Source: Acephala macrosclerotiorum
Taxonomy: Eukaryota > Ascomycota > Leotiomycetes > Helotiales > Mollisiaceae
Assembly (NCBI GenBank): GCA_014904845.1
Contig: MU119769.1
Span: forward strand, 1 to 20,075
DNA length: 20,075 nt
Direction of reading: 5' to 3'
Every line of letters starts with the position of its first letter. The first letter of the stretch is position 1. The notes under the pieces were generated by a model. That model was not told the origin of the DNA. It worked only from the letters and a program-made list of their open reading frames with translations, and made no database searches. A program made the translations under genes and the position numbers. Positions 1 through 12,783 of the stretch are shown here, one piece after another.

Positions 1-130
1 AAAATAATAATTAATATATTTATTGTATTTAATATTAAATACTATAAATAAAATAAATATACGAATTATATTATATAAAAATATTTCAAAAATAATTTTA
101 ATAAATAAACGAAAAATACGTTTTTTAAAA
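1..130 (+). repeat. Probable 5' internal piece of element B, cut by element A
   Basis: AT-only DNA with a few CpG and no gene. It lies directly left of the LTR of element A. Its last five bases (TAAAA, 126-130) recur right after A's 3' LTR (6218-6222), so 1-130 and 6223 onward should once have been contiguous. That fits element B, which at 6223 starts about 0.9 kb into the element and lacks its LTR and early internal part. I could match 1-130 only weakly to the corresponding part of A (about 0.92-1.04 kb), so the assignment rests mainly on the duplication and on B's missing 5' end. Confidence 0.45.
126..130. repeat. Target-site duplication of element A, left copy (TAAAA)
   Basis: TAAAA ends exactly where homology between the first and second LTR copies begins. 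The same five bases follow the end of the second LTR at 6218-6222. Five bases is the usual duplication made by LTR-retrotransposon integrases. In DNA this AT-rich a chance five-base match is not rare, so this is supporting rather than decisive evidence. Confidence 0.5.
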
Positions 131-355
131 TATTGAAACAAATATTATATAATATTCTCGTATAATTCGAAATTGTATATAATTAATATTGTTTTATTTT
201 TATTTTCAAAGTAAAATTTTTGTATTTCGAGTTTCGCTTTTTAAATAGTTTTAATTAATTATAAATCAATACGTATATTAAAATTCAAAGAAAAATTTTA
301 TGTACGTTTAAATCGTTTTATTAATAAATTTGATATTTTTAATATAATATTAATA
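131..355 (+). repeat. Element A 5' LTR (225 bp)
   Basis: Repeats at 5993-6217 (225 bp) and 10569-10790 (222 bp). Homology starts at TATTGAAAC (TATCGAAAT in the other copies), which fits an original TG start changed to TA. It ends at ..TTAATA, which fits a CA end changed to TA. An LTR would have carried promoter and poly(A) signals, but none can be recognised after mutation. Its sequence is unlike the LTR of element C, although the interiors are related. Confidence 0.8.
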
Positions 356-372
356 TTGATTAATAATTGTTT
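356..372 (+). other. Candidate primer-binding region of element A
   Basis: The bases directly after the 5' LTR (TTGATTAATAATTG..) match those after the 5' LTR of element C (TTAATCAATAATTG.., 13524), although the two LTRs are unrelated. A conserved stretch just inside the 5' LTR is where reverse transcription is primed by a tRNA. The expected TGG start cannot be confirmed, because G-to-A change would have erased it. The tRNA is not identifiable. Confidence 0.35.
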
Positions 373-3110
373 TCAATTACGAATTAATAAAAATTTATTT
401 AAAAAAAATTGAACTACGAAATATAAATTTCGATATAAAATAATATTAAAAAAAATCGATATTATATTTTTAAATATTATTAAATTACGAGAAAATTTTA
501 TTATTTTTTTCATAAAAATAAGATTTTAACGTTTTTTCGATTTTTAAGAATTTAAAGAAATCAATTATAAAAAAATTCGTATTTTTAAATAATTAATTCA
601 AATTTGTATTTATTATACAAAATAAAATCGTTTACGTTTATTTATTTTTTTATTCGTTTTAAATCGTTTACAAAAATTAATTATTTATAAAATATTTATA
701 TAATAATTAAACGAAATTATTAATAAAATATATTTGTATATTTATTATTTAATCGAGAATCACGAAAATACTATAATATTTTCGAGAATTATATTTTTTT
801 GATTATTCGAATTAAATACGAATAATAATTAAAATGATCGAAAAACTAAAAAAATTAAAATACGAATATAATAAAACGAAATAAAAAAAAAATCGATTTT
901 ACGAAAAACGATATAAAAAAAAAGCAAATAAACAAATATATTCTATATATAATAAAATTTTACAAAAAAAAAAAATATATGAATAATTTTTTTTAAAAAA
1001 ATTTTAAATTTTTTTTTTTAAAAATTCGTTAAAAAAACATTAAAATTAATAAATAAAAAATTTGTACGAGAATTCAAAATTTTTTTTCGAATTTATAAAA
1101 TTTATATAATTAAAAATAAATAATCTATTATCGAAAAACTAAAAAAAATTATTAACGAAAAAAAATATTATAAATAAATTAAAAAAAAAAATATTATTCA
1201 AATAAAAAAAAAAATTTATTTTTAATATTATTCAAATAATATTCGAAATAAATTTATTTATAAAACGAATATTATTTTTTAAAGTAATTTATTTTTATTA
1301 ACGTAAAATTTTTAATTTTTAAATATTTAATTTCAAAGTATTCAATTTTCAAATATTTAATTTTTAAACTAATAATTTTACTAATTAATATATTAATAAA
1401 ACAATTTATAAAATCAAAAAAATACAAATTTTAATTGAAATATTTAATTAAATAATAATTTTTAATATAATAATTTTCAATTACTATAAAATATATTAAT
1501 CAAATTATTTATAAATTTAATAAAAATATATATTAATAATAATAAAAAATACGATAAAAAATTGTTTAATATTTTTAATATTAAATTATAAATTTTTTAT
1601 AATTATTATTTTAAAATTAAATTATTAAAAAATCAATATAATAAAACATTTTTTATTATATTTACAAATTGTACGAATTTATTTTATTATAATAAAATAA
1701 TAAAAAAAAATTATAATTTTATAATAATAATAAATATAATTCGAATATATTTCAAAATAAATAAAAATTAATAATTGTATATATTTTTATAGAAAAAAAT
1801 TATATTACTACGAATTATTATAATTAATTAATCGAAAATTAAATTAAAATATTTTTAATTATTTTTCGATCAATTTCAATAAATTCAATACAATTTATTT
1901 AATAAATATTATATAAAATATAGTTTTTAAAATTAAATTATTAACGTTTATTAAAATATTAAAAAATGTAATTTTGTATTTTATAAATTTATAAATATAT
2001 TTAAAAGCGTTTATATTAAATTATAATTAATAATCAATATTATAATACGTTTATAAAAAGTATAATAATATAATAATAATTTCGATTGCAATTTTTAAAA
2101 AAATTAAAAAAAATTAAAATAAAATCAATTAAAATTAAATCGATTAAATATACGAAAAACGTAATAAAAAACGTAAATATAAAATAATTTCAATTTTTCG
2201 ATTTTTTCAATTCGATAAAAAAAACAAAAAATTATCTCGAAATTGTAATAATTATTATATAAATCGCAAATATAAAAAGAAATTTTATTAAAAAAAATAT
2301 TATATTTATAATAAATTTAATTATTAATCGATAAAATATATGATAAAAAAACGATAATAAATATATTTTAAATTTCAATAATATATTTAATATATTATTA
2401 ATCGCGATATTATAATGATTTATTATTAACGTTTTTTTATTAAATACAAAAATAAATTTTTTTTTTAAAAAATAATAAAATCGAAAAAATCGATTAATTA
2501 CTAATAAATATAAAAATAAAAAATAAAAATAAAAATTATTTTATTGAATTTAAAAAAATTAATAATATTCAAACGATAATTATTTTAAACGATTAATTTA
2601 TTCGTTATATTATTACAAAAAAATATATATTTAATTTGTTTTTATAATAATTCGATAAAAATTCAATATTTATATTCGAAAATTATTATTTGTTTAAAGT
2701 TTTTCAAAAGATTATATTAAACAATAAAATCGCAAAAATATTAATAATCGATTAATTATAATTTTAAATACTATAAAAAATCGATAATAAAATTTAATTA
2801 AATATATTAACGATCGATATTTATAAAATTCGATTTAATAAAAAAATTGTATTATTACAAAAAACAATTCAAATTAATACGTTTTTAAATATTATAGTAT
2901 TTTATATTGTTTTTACGAATATATTATTTTTATTTTGTAATTAAAATATAAATAAAATAAAAATCAAATTTAATAATTTTAAAAACGTTTTAATTCAAAA
3001 AAATAAAATTATTTTAATCGTACGAAAATAAAATCACTTATAAATATTATTATATTAGTAAAAAAAAAATCTAATTTGAAATTATTTTATTAAAATCGAA
3101 TTATAATAAT

Positions 3111-3125
3111 TATATCGACGATTTA
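3111..3125 (+). pseudogene. Possible reverse-transcriptase YIDD relic in element A
   Basis: TAT ATC GAC GAT TTA reads Tyr-Ile-Asp-Asp-Leu, the form of the reverse-transcriptase active-site box (Y-[IVL]-D-D). It lies almost exactly mid-element, as expected if RT precedes integrase (Ty3/gypsy order) rather than following it (Ty1/copia). The same five codons survive in B at 7944-7958; C has a small deletion here. The CpG content may have shielded these codons. Flanking codons give no convincing RT context, with stops on both sides, so a chance match remains possible. Confidence 0.35.
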
Positions 3126-5992
3126 AATATTTATTAATACGACGTTTATTGAAAAATTTTCAACGTATAAACTACGATATAAATATTAAATATATTTAAT
3201 ATTTTATTAAATATTATTATTATTATTAAATATACAATAAATTATTTAAAAAATTCAAATTTATTTTATAAAATAATTATAAATTTAATTATTTTATTAT
3301 TATTAATATTTTATATTTAAATAAAAAACTAATATTGTAAATAATAAATTTAATAATAGTATTTTAAAAAATATATTTATAAAAACAATATAAAATATTT
3401 TTCGAATATATTAAATCGATATATATTAAAAATTATCGAATTATTTCGTTTATAACGTAAAAAAAAAATTTTATTTATAGAATTTTAATAATATATAAAA
3501 GTAATAACGATTAAAATTTATAATAATATAAAAAAAATAAAAAAATACTATATTTTATTATAGTAAACTTATAAAATTATTCGAAATAAATTTATTAATA
3601 TATAAATCAATAAAAAATTAATTTTATAAATAATAATTAAAATAATAAACAATTTAATAAAATTAAACGAAATTGTATTAATATTATTAATTTTTAAAAT
3701 ATACTTTAAAATAATCGCTAAAAATATATTATTTTTATTAATAATCAAAAAAATTAAAATAATTCGAACAATTATTAAAAAAATATAAAATTTATATATT
3801 AAATATTAAATTACGAACGTGTTTATAATAAAAAATAATTCGAATACGAAATTTATTTTAAATTTATTAATTCTTTTAAACGTGCACATTTAATAAAAAA
3901 TAAAAAATTGAAAAAAACTATATAAATTATTAATAACAAACGAAAAAATATATACGATCAATATATTCTATAAATCGATTAAATTTCGTTCGATAGTAAT
4001 CAAATCGTATTATATAAAAAAAATACTTTATAAAGAAATTATTAACGAAAAATTATTTTTTATATTTTTTTCGTTCAATAAATTAAATTAAAAAAATTCA
4101 AACAATAAACTACTAATAAAACAATATAATCGAAAACAATCGAAAAAATTATATAATAATAAAAAAATACTCAATAAAAAATTACAATAAAATAAATACT
4201 ATTAATTTACTAAAAACGAAAACGATAATAAAAATTTCGATAATACGTTTATTATTATTATTAAAAATAAAAATAAAATATTTATAACGTTTATAATAAA
4301 TAAAAAAAAAACTAATAAAATTTTTTTATTATAATTACAAAAAAACGATATAATTATTACATTCGAAATATTATTCGAAGAATTTCAATATAAAAAAATT
4401 AATAATTTGATCGCAAAATTTTTTTTTCAATTTATTAAATTCGATTTTATTAAACACGTTAATATTCGCATTTTTAACTCGAGATTAATCAATAAAATCA
4501 AAAGTAAAACTATTAATAATTCGTATAAAAAATCAAAATTAGTAATTTAAAAATACAACATAAAAAAAAAAAAATTTTTTATACAATTTTCAATTATTCA
4601 AAAAACTAATCAACGAATTATTATCGTATTAATATTTTTTTTAATTCAATTTTGAAGTAAAATAATCAAAATATAATTTTACAATATTATATAAATATAT
4701 ATACAATTAATAATTAATTTCTAACGATTAATATTCGTATATTTATTAAAGTAAATTTATTATTTTTATTTATCGAATATTATTATAATAATTTTAAAAT
4801 CATTATATAAAATAATAAAAAAAAAATATTTAATTTCAAAAAAAATTAATTCAAAAAAATAAAATTTATAATAAAATTCAAAGTAATTTTTATATTAAAA
4901 ATTTTATTGATTTTTAATAAATATATATTAATTCAATATAAAAAAATAATTTAATTATAACAAAATAATTAAAATAAAAAACTCAAATTAATAAATTTTA
5001 AATTATTAAATATATAAATTAAATATAAAAAATAATATATTCAAAATATTTATATTATTACAATTTATTAATTCGAAATAATTTTCAATTTATTTATCGT
5101 TATTTAATATTAAAATTCGATTAAAAACGAAATAATTATATTAAACAAAAAATTAAAATAATAAATTAAAAATTTAAATCAAAAATTTAAATATATTATT
5201 ATAAATTTATTAATAATAAAAATCAAAAAAATAATAAAAAATTCGAAATTAAATTTTATTTATTTATTATAATTTTATTAAAAACAAACGAATTACTAAA
5301 AGCGTACTAATTTTAAAAATATATAAAATAATAAAAAAAATCGATATAATAATAATAATTGAATTTATTATAAATATAATTATAAAGTAATTCGATTTTT
5401 TTAATATTTCAATAATCGTATATATTGATTTGTATTTATTTTACGAGTATTTAATCAAATTTAAAACGATCAAAAAAAAACGTTTAATAATCGATATTAT
5501 AATTTTACTATAATTATACGAACGAAAAAAACTACAAAAAATCAAATAAATCAATAATTAAAATAATTCGATAAATATTATAACGAAATTAATTTTCAAT
5601 AAAATTTTAAAAAAGTTTTTAAATATTAATTGTTTGAAAGTACGAATAAAAAAATAAATTAAAAAAAAAAAGTAATAAAAAGAAAATAAATAGAAAAAAT
5701 AAATAAAAAAAAATTTCTTTTTAATATTATTATTATTTGAAATTTCAAATAAAAAATAAAAAAAAAATTTTAAATTCGAAATTTATAAATTTCAATGAAT
5801 TTTAAAAATAATATTAATAAATTAATATTGTTTTTAGTATTTAATTATATAATTTTTATTTTTTTAATATTTTTATTTGTATTAAAATCAGCGAATTTTA
5901 TATATTTACAACGTATAATAAAAAAAAAAACAATTTTATTCGTTTAAATTATTAAAAATAATAATGTTTTTATTATTAAAAAAAAATATTAA

Positions 5993-6217
5993 TATCGAAA
6001 TAAATATTATATAATATTCACGTATAACTCGAAACTACATATAATTAATATTGTTTTATTTTTATTTTCGAAATAAAATTTTTGTATTTCGAATTTTACT
6101 TTTTAAATAATTTTAATTAATTATAAATTAATACGTATATTAAAATTCAAAGAAAAATTTTACATACGTTTAAATCGTTTTACTAATAAACTCGATATTT
6201 CTAATGTAATATCAATA
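5993..6217 (+). repeat. Element A 3' LTR (225 bp)
   Basis: Direct repeat of 131-355, equal in length. It matches closely over AATATTATATAATATTC, the TTTTATTTTTATTTTC region and the TTAATACGTATATTAAAATTC region. Most differences from the 5' LTR are C/T or G/A. It is preceded by a run of nine A (about 5979-5987) that could be the remains of a polypurine tract, and it is followed by TAAAA. Confidence 0.8.
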
Positions 6218-6222
6218 TAAAA
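6218..6222. repeat. Target-site duplication of element A, right copy (TAAAA)
   Basis: Identical to 126-130 and directly after the 3' LTR of A. Beyond it the sequence does not continue with the primer-binding region seen after the 5' LTR at 356. It joins element interior about 0.9 kb in, which argues that this LTR is not also the 5' LTR of B. Confidence 0.5.
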
Positions 6223-7943
6223 TAATATTAATTTTTATTTGAAAATTGCGAAATATATTACGTAAACGAAAAATATAATTATTAAAAAACGAGAAAAAAA
6301 TTATAAAAATACTCGAAAAAATTATTATAAATAATAAAAAATACTATAAATAAATTAAAAAAAAGTAATAAATTAATTAATAAATAAAAACAAATTCTAT
6401 ATTTATTTTTAATAAAATTCGAATAATATTTAAAATAAAATCGATTGAAATAATATTATTTTTACGATTATAATATTTTTAAATTTTAAATATTTTAAAT
6501 ATTTAATTTTACGAAATTCGAACTTTGAATATATAATATTTTAATATACAATTTTTAAATATTTAATTTTTAAACTAATAATTTTATTAATTAATATATT
6601 AGTAAAATAATTTATAAAATTAAAAAAATATAAATTTTAATTAAAACGCTCGATTGAATAACAATTTTTAATATAATAATTTTTAATTTTTATAAAATAT
6701 ATTAATGAAATCGCTTATAAATTTAATAAAAATATATATTAATAATAATAAAAAATACAATAAAAAATTGTTCGATATTTTTAATATTAAATTATAAATT
6801 TTTTACGATTATTATTTTAAAATTAAATTATTAAAAATTTAATATAATAAAACATTTTTTATTATATTTAAAAATCGTACGAATTTATTTTATTATAATA
6901 AAATCGCGAAAAAAAATTATAATTTTATAATAATAATAAATAAAATTCGAATATATTTTAAAATTATAATAAAATCAATTAAAATTAAATCGATCGAATA
7001 TACGAAAAACGCGATAAAAAACGTAAATATAAATTAATTACAATTTTTCGATTTTTTCAATATAATAAAAAAAATAAAAAATAATTTTAAAATAATAATA
7101 ATTACTATATAAATCGTAATTACTAAAAAAAAATTTATTAAAAAAAATATTATATTTATAATAAATTAAATTATTAATTAATAAAATATATAATAAAAAA
7201 ATAATAATAAATATATTTTAAATTTTAATAATATATTTAATATTATATTATTGATTATAATATTATAATAATTTATTATTAAATATAAAAATATAAAAAA
7301 AATTTCAAAAAATAATAAAATCGAAAAAATCGATTAATTATTAATAAATATAAAAATAAAAAATAAAAATAAAAATAATTTTATTAAATTTAAAAAAATT
7401 AATAATATTCAAACGATAATTATTTTAAACGATTAATTTATTCATTATATCGTTATAAAAAAATATTCAATTTATTATTATAATAATTTAATAAAAATTT
7501 AATATTTATATGTGAAAATTATTATTCGTTTAAAATGTTTTAAAAAATTATATTAAATAATAAAATTGTAAAAATATTAATTATCGATTAATTATAATTT
7601 AAACGTTATAAAAAATCAATAATAGAATCTAATTAAACGTATTAATAATTAACGTTTATAAAATTCGATTTAATAAAAAAATTACATTATTATAAAAAAC
7701 AATTTAAATTAATACGTTTTTAAATATTATAGTATTTTACGTCGTTTTAATAAATATATTATTTTTATTTTATATTTAAAATATAAATAAAATAAAAATA
7801 AAATTCGATAATTTTAAAAACGTTTTAATTTAAAAAAATAAAATTGTTTTAATTGTACGAAAATAAAACTATTTATAAATATTATTATATTAATAAAAAA
7901 AATTTAATTTAAAATTATTTTATTAAAATCGAATTATAATAAT

Positions 7944-7958
7944 TATATCGACGATTTA
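7944..7958 (+). pseudogene. Possible reverse-transcriptase YIDD relic in element B
   Basis: The same TAT ATC GAC GAT TTA codons as at 3111 in A, at the aligned position. Because A and B are copies of one family, this is not independent proof that the motif is coding. It does show the motif was present in their common ancestor. Stops flank it on both sides. Confidence 0.35.
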
Positions 7959-8016
7959 ATTATTTATTAATATAACGTTTATTAAAAAAACTTTAATTTA
8001 TAAATTATAATATAAA

Positions 8017-8017
<1 letters not shown>

Positions 8018-8068
<51 letters not shown>
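8018..8068. repeat. (ATT)17 microsatellite
   Basis: Seventeen uninterrupted ATT units. Element A has only a short run of TTA/ATT at the matching place (about 3215-3229) and C has an interrupted one (about 16295-16306). The expansion therefore happened in B after the copies separated. Confidence 0.95.
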
Positions 8069-8070
<2 letters not shown>

Positions 8071-10568
8071 ATATACGATAAATTATTTAAAAAATTTAAA
8101 TTTATTTTATAAAACGATTATAAGTTTAATTATTTTATTATTATTAATATTTTATATTTAAATAAAAAATCGATTTTATAAATAATAAATTTAATAATAA
8201 TATTTTAAATAATTAAATTCTTAAAAAATATATTTATAAAAATAATATAAAATATTTTTCAAATATATTAAATCGATATATATTAAAAACTATGAAATTA
8301 TTTTATTTATAAAATTAAAAAAAAAATTTCGTTTATAAAATTTTAATAATATATAAAAATAATAATATAAAAAAAAAAAAAATATTATATTATATTACGA
8401 CGAATTTACGAGATTATTTAAAATAAATTTATTAATAAATAAATCAATAAAAAATTAATTTTATAAATAATAATTTAATAAAATTAAATGAAATTATATT
8501 GATATTATTAATTTTTAAAATATATTTTAAAATAATTAATAAAAATATATTATTATTATTATTAATAATTAAAAAAATAAAAATAATTCGTATAATTATT
8601 AAAAAATTATAACGTTTATATATTAAATTACTAATAAAACAATATAATCGAAAAAAATCGAAAAAATTATATAATAATAAAAATATAATCGATAAAAAAT
8701 TATAATAAAATAAATATTATTAATTTATTAAAAATAATAATAATAATAAAAATTTCAACGATATATTTATTATTATTTTTAAAATCGAAAATGAAACGTT
8801 TATAATATTTATAATAAATAAATAAAAAATCGATAAAAAATTCTTATTATAATTACGAAAAAAAAAATATAATTATTATATTCGAAATATCGTTTAAAGA
8901 ATTTTAATAAAAAAAAATCAATAATTTAATTATAAAAAAAGTTTTTTAATTTATTAAATTCGATTTTATTAAATATATTAAAATTCGTATTTTTAATTCG
9001 AGATTAATTAATGAGATTAAAAATAAAATTATTAATAATTTATATTAAAAATTAAAATTAATAATTTAAAAATATAATAATATAAAATTTTTTTTTTTAT
9101 ACAATTTTCGATTATTTAAAAAATTAATTAACGAATTATTATCGTATTAATATTTTTATTAATTTAATTTTTAAATAAAATAATTAAAATATAATTTTAT
9201 AATATTATTTAAATTTATATATAATTAATAATCAATTTTTAATAATTAATATTCGTATATTTATTAAAATAAATTTATTATTTTTATTTATCGAATATTA
9301 TTATAATAATTTTAAAATTATTATATAAAATTATTGAAATAAAAATTTATTAATAAATTACATATTATAAAAATTATAAAAAAAAACTATTAATAATTAT
9401 ATTTATATACAATTTTTATTTTTTAATTATAATCGAGAAAAAAATATTTAATATTATTAAAATATAAATAAATAATATATTTATATTAATAAAAAAATAA
9501 TTTAAAAAAATTAAAATAAAACTTTTAAATTAATAAATTGTAAATTATTAAATTTTTAAATTAAATATATAAAATAATATATTTAAAATATTTATATTAT
9601 TATAATTTATTAATTCGAAATAATTTTCAATTTATTTATTATTATTTAATATTAAAATTCGATCGAAATTAAAATTATCGTATTAAATAAAAAATTAAAA
9701 TAATAAATTAAAAATATAAATCGAAAATTTAAATATATCGTTTTAAATTTTTTAATAAAAATTTCAATTTTTAAATTAAATATAAAATTATTTTTATAAA
9801 CGAAAATAAAAAAAATAATAAAAAATTCGAAATTAAAAAAAAATTTATTTATTATAATTCTATTAAAAACAAATAAATTACAAAAAGCGTATTAATTTTA
9901 AAAATTTATAAAATAATAAAAAAAATCAATATAATAATAATAATTAAATTTATTATAAATATAATCGTAAAATAATTCGTTTTTTTTAATATTTCAATTA
10001 TTGTATATATTAATTCGTATTTATTTTACGAGTATTTAATTAAATTTAAAATGATTAAAAAAAAAAGTTTAATAATCAATATTATAATTTTATAATAATT
10101 ATATAAACGAAAAAAATTACAAAAAATCAAATAAATTAATAATTAAAACAATTTTATAAATATTATAATAAAATTTTAAAAAAGTTTTTAAATATTAATT
10201 ATTTTAAAATACGAATAAAAAATAAATTAAAAAAAATAATAATAATAAAAATAAATATAAAAATAAATAAAAAAAATAAATAAAAAAATATTTATTTTAA
10301 ATATTATTATTATTTAAATCTTTAAATTAAAAATAAATTTTTTTTTTAAATTTAAAATTTATAAATTTCAATGAATTTTAAAAATAATATTAATAAATTA
10401 ATATTATTTTTAATATTCAATTATATAATTTCTATTTTTTTAATATTTTTATTTATATTTAAATTAGTGAGTTTTATATATTTATAACGTATTATAAAAA
10501 AAAAAAAATTTTATTCGTTTAAATTATTAAAAATAATAACGTTATAATTATAAAAAAAAAATTATTAA

Positions 10569-10790
10569 TATCGAAATAAATATTATATAATATTTATATA
10601 CGACTCGAAATCGTATATAATTAATATTATTTTATATTTATTTTTAAAATAAAATTTTTATATTTCGAATTTCGTTTTTTAAATAATTAAAATTAATAAT
10701 AAATTAATACGTATATTAAAATTTAAAATTTTTTTTATATATATTTAAATTATTTATTAATAATATAATATTTTTAACGTAATATTAATA
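10569..10790 (+). repeat. Element B 3' LTR (222 bp)
   Basis: Third copy of the A/B-type LTR, starting TATCGAAATAAAT and ending AATATTAATA. It is more AT-rich than the two A copies and three bases shorter. About 200 bp upstream, the segment around 10367-10485 also matches the segment before A's 3' LTR (about 5787-5900), confirming it is the 3' end of an element. The sequence beyond it is inverted element interior, so B seems to have landed in fragment E. B's matching target duplication would lie outside the window. Confidence 0.75.
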
Positions 10791-12690
10791 TTAATTTTTC
10801 GTTTTTTTATATAATTTTTATTTATAATTATTAATAATTTATTTTTTATTTTTTATATTTTTTGTTATTAAAATATTATTAATTTATTATTTAATTTATA
10901 TATAATAAAATTTATTTATTATTTTACGAATAATATTTATTTGTATTATTATTATTAATATAAAAATATTTATATTAAAAATTTTAAAATATATTTTAAA
11001 TATTAATAAAATTAATATAAATTTGTTTAATTTTATTATTATTTATAATATTTGTTTTTTCGTAATATATTTTATTATTTTTTTTAATATAATCGTATAA
11101 ATTTATTATAATAAAATATAATATTATTTTATTTTTTTAATTAAATTATATATTTTAATTAAAAAAGATTTTATTTTTATTATTATAATTTTTATTTATT
11201 ATTTAAATTTTACGAATATAAATTTTTTAATCATTTTAAATACGTATTAATTTAATATTTTTTAATTATATTTTATATTATTTATATAAATATTTTTATA
11301 ATGAATTTTACGTTTTAAAATTTTATAATAAAATTTATAAATTGTAAAATTGTATTATTATTTAAATATTTAATATTAATAATTATCGAATAATTAAATT
11401 TATAATTATTTATTAAAAAAATTTAAATCGTTTTAATAATTTTATATTTATTTAATAATAATAATAAAATTTATTAATTTGTTTTAATTATTAAAACGTA
11501 AAATTTTTATATTTAATTTTATTAAAAATATTTACAAATTATTATATTAATAAATATTTAAATTTTTTATATACGTATTATAAATTTATATTTATTGAAT
11601 AATATTAAATAAAAACTTTTTTTAATTTTATTAATAAAATTTATAAGTATTTTTATTTACGTATAATTAATATAATTATATTATATTATATAATTTTTTA
11701 TATTATTCAATTAAATTTTAAATTTATTTATATTTTTTAAAAATAATAAAAATAATATATTATAAAATACAATATAAAAAATAACGTTTTTAATAAAAAT
11801 ATAAATTTTAATTATATTTTCGATTTTTATATTATTTATTTAAAATTAATTTTTTTTTTATAATTTAAAATATTAAATTTAATTTATAAATCGATTTTTT
11901 ATAAAATTATAAATTAATTACATTTTATAATTAATTTAATAATTATATTTATATTTAATAATATATTTTAAAAAAAATTATAATATATTTATTTTTATTT
12001 TTTAAAATCGTATTTTTTTATATTTAAAATAAAAATATTAAAAATATTTATTTTATTTTTATTATTATATTTTTTTATTTTTTTTTTATAAATTAAAAAA
12101 ATTTAATAATTTATTATAAAAAAAATTTTTTTATATTAAAAATTTATTTTTTTTTAAATTTTTTATATATTTATTAATTTTTTTTAAAAAGATATTTTAT
12201 TAATTAATAATTTATTTTTTTATAAATATAAATTTTTTTTTTCGAATAATTATTTTAATTATATTTATAATTAATAAAATAAATATTAAAATTTAATTAT
12301 TTTTTATTTCGTTTTTTTTAATTAATTAAAAAATATATTATAATTAATATTAAACGTTTTTTAATATATTTTTAAAATTTATAAAATATATATAATATTT
12401 GTAAAATATAATTTTTTATATTATTATTTTTACGATTTTTTTTAAATTATTTTTTTCGAATTTATTATAATTTATTAAATAATAATTTAAAGTTTTTAAT
12501 TAATTTTTTAATAAGAAAATTTTAACGATATTTTATAAAATAATTTTTTTTTATTTTTTTTAATATATTATTAAAATATATAATATTTAAAATTTAATTT
12601 TTATATATTTAAATATATTAATATATTATATTTAATAATTATTATTTTTATATATAAAATATAAAAATTATTAATTATTTAAAAAATAAA
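10791..12690 (-). mobile_element. Fragment E: inverted internal piece of the same family
   Basis: The reverse complement aligns with element A from about 3.9 kb (at 10.8 kb here) down to about 2.0 kb (at 12.65 kb). The best stretches are 10.97-11.42 kb and 11.45-11.95 kb. The base composition flips with it: T-runs dominate the + strand, and isolated G outnumbers isolated C. It is the most decayed copy, with stretches lacking any G or C (11101-11160). It has no LTR in the window: its left side is cut by the LTR of B, and its right end fades near 12.65-12.7 kb. No gene remains. The right boundary is approximate. Confidence 0.65.
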
Positions 12691-12783
12691 ATTTAAAATT
12701 AATAATATTAATATATTTTTAATTTTTATATTAATTCTTTTAATTAAAATACGTAATAAATACGTAATAAATACATATATATA
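12691..12783. other. Junction between fragments E and D
   Basis: A short AT-only stretch that I could not align with confidence to either neighbour. It holds a perfect double repeat of the 11-mer ACGTAATAAAT (12751-12772), followed by an ATATAT run. It marks where inverted E meets forward D. It could be a rearrangement scar or simply too decayed to place. Confidence 0.5.
12751..12772. repeat. Two tandem copies of an 11-mer (ACGTAATAAAT)
   Basis: Two perfect adjacent units at the E/D junction, each keeping a CpG. They are not seen at the matching place in C (about 17.29-17.36 kb). Confidence 0.8.

Larger units (their letters stand above)
131..6217 (+). mobile_element. Element A: complete, RIP-degraded LTR retrotransposon
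   Basis: About 6.1 kb bounded by two direct 225-bp LTRs and flanked by TAAAA. The interior (356-5992) aligns along its length with B (6223-10568) and C (13524-19382) in the same orientation. A clear match is the block near 1.36-1.70 kb with 6.55-6.90 kb and 14.62-14.82 kb. Gag-pol should have occupied the interior, but stops occur every few codons in all frames and no protein can be read. The only coding trace is a possible YIDD motif at 3111. A retains more isolated C than B, so it has decayed less. The size and five-base duplication fit Ty1/copia or Ty3/gypsy elements; the mid-element position of the motif would favour Ty3/gypsy. The forward direction is inferred. Confidence 0.85.
6223..10790 (+). 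mobile_element. Element B: 3' part of an interrupted LTR retrotransposon
   Basis: From about 6.30 kb this runs parallel to element A from about 1.13 kb onward, through to a 3' LTR at 10569-10790. The LTR and first 0.7 kb or so of interior that should precede it are absent here; they are expected left of the window because A has inserted into B. B is more decayed than A: aligned 120-base stretches hold 6 G/C in A (2281-2400) and 1 in B (7141-7260). It carries an expanded ATT microsatellite and the possible YIDD relic. It also lacks a few short stretches present in A, for example around A's 3.8-4.1 kb. No coding frame survives. Confidence 0.75.

Noticed and set aside
8018..8068. CRISPR or satellite array
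   Set aside because: It is a plain three-base microsatellite with no spacers.
131..10790. Tandem array of two elements sharing the middle LTR
   Set aside because: The middle LTR is followed by TAAAA and then interior starting about 0.9 kb into the element, not by the 5' internal region. Nested insertion fits better, though recombination followed by deletion is not fully excluded.
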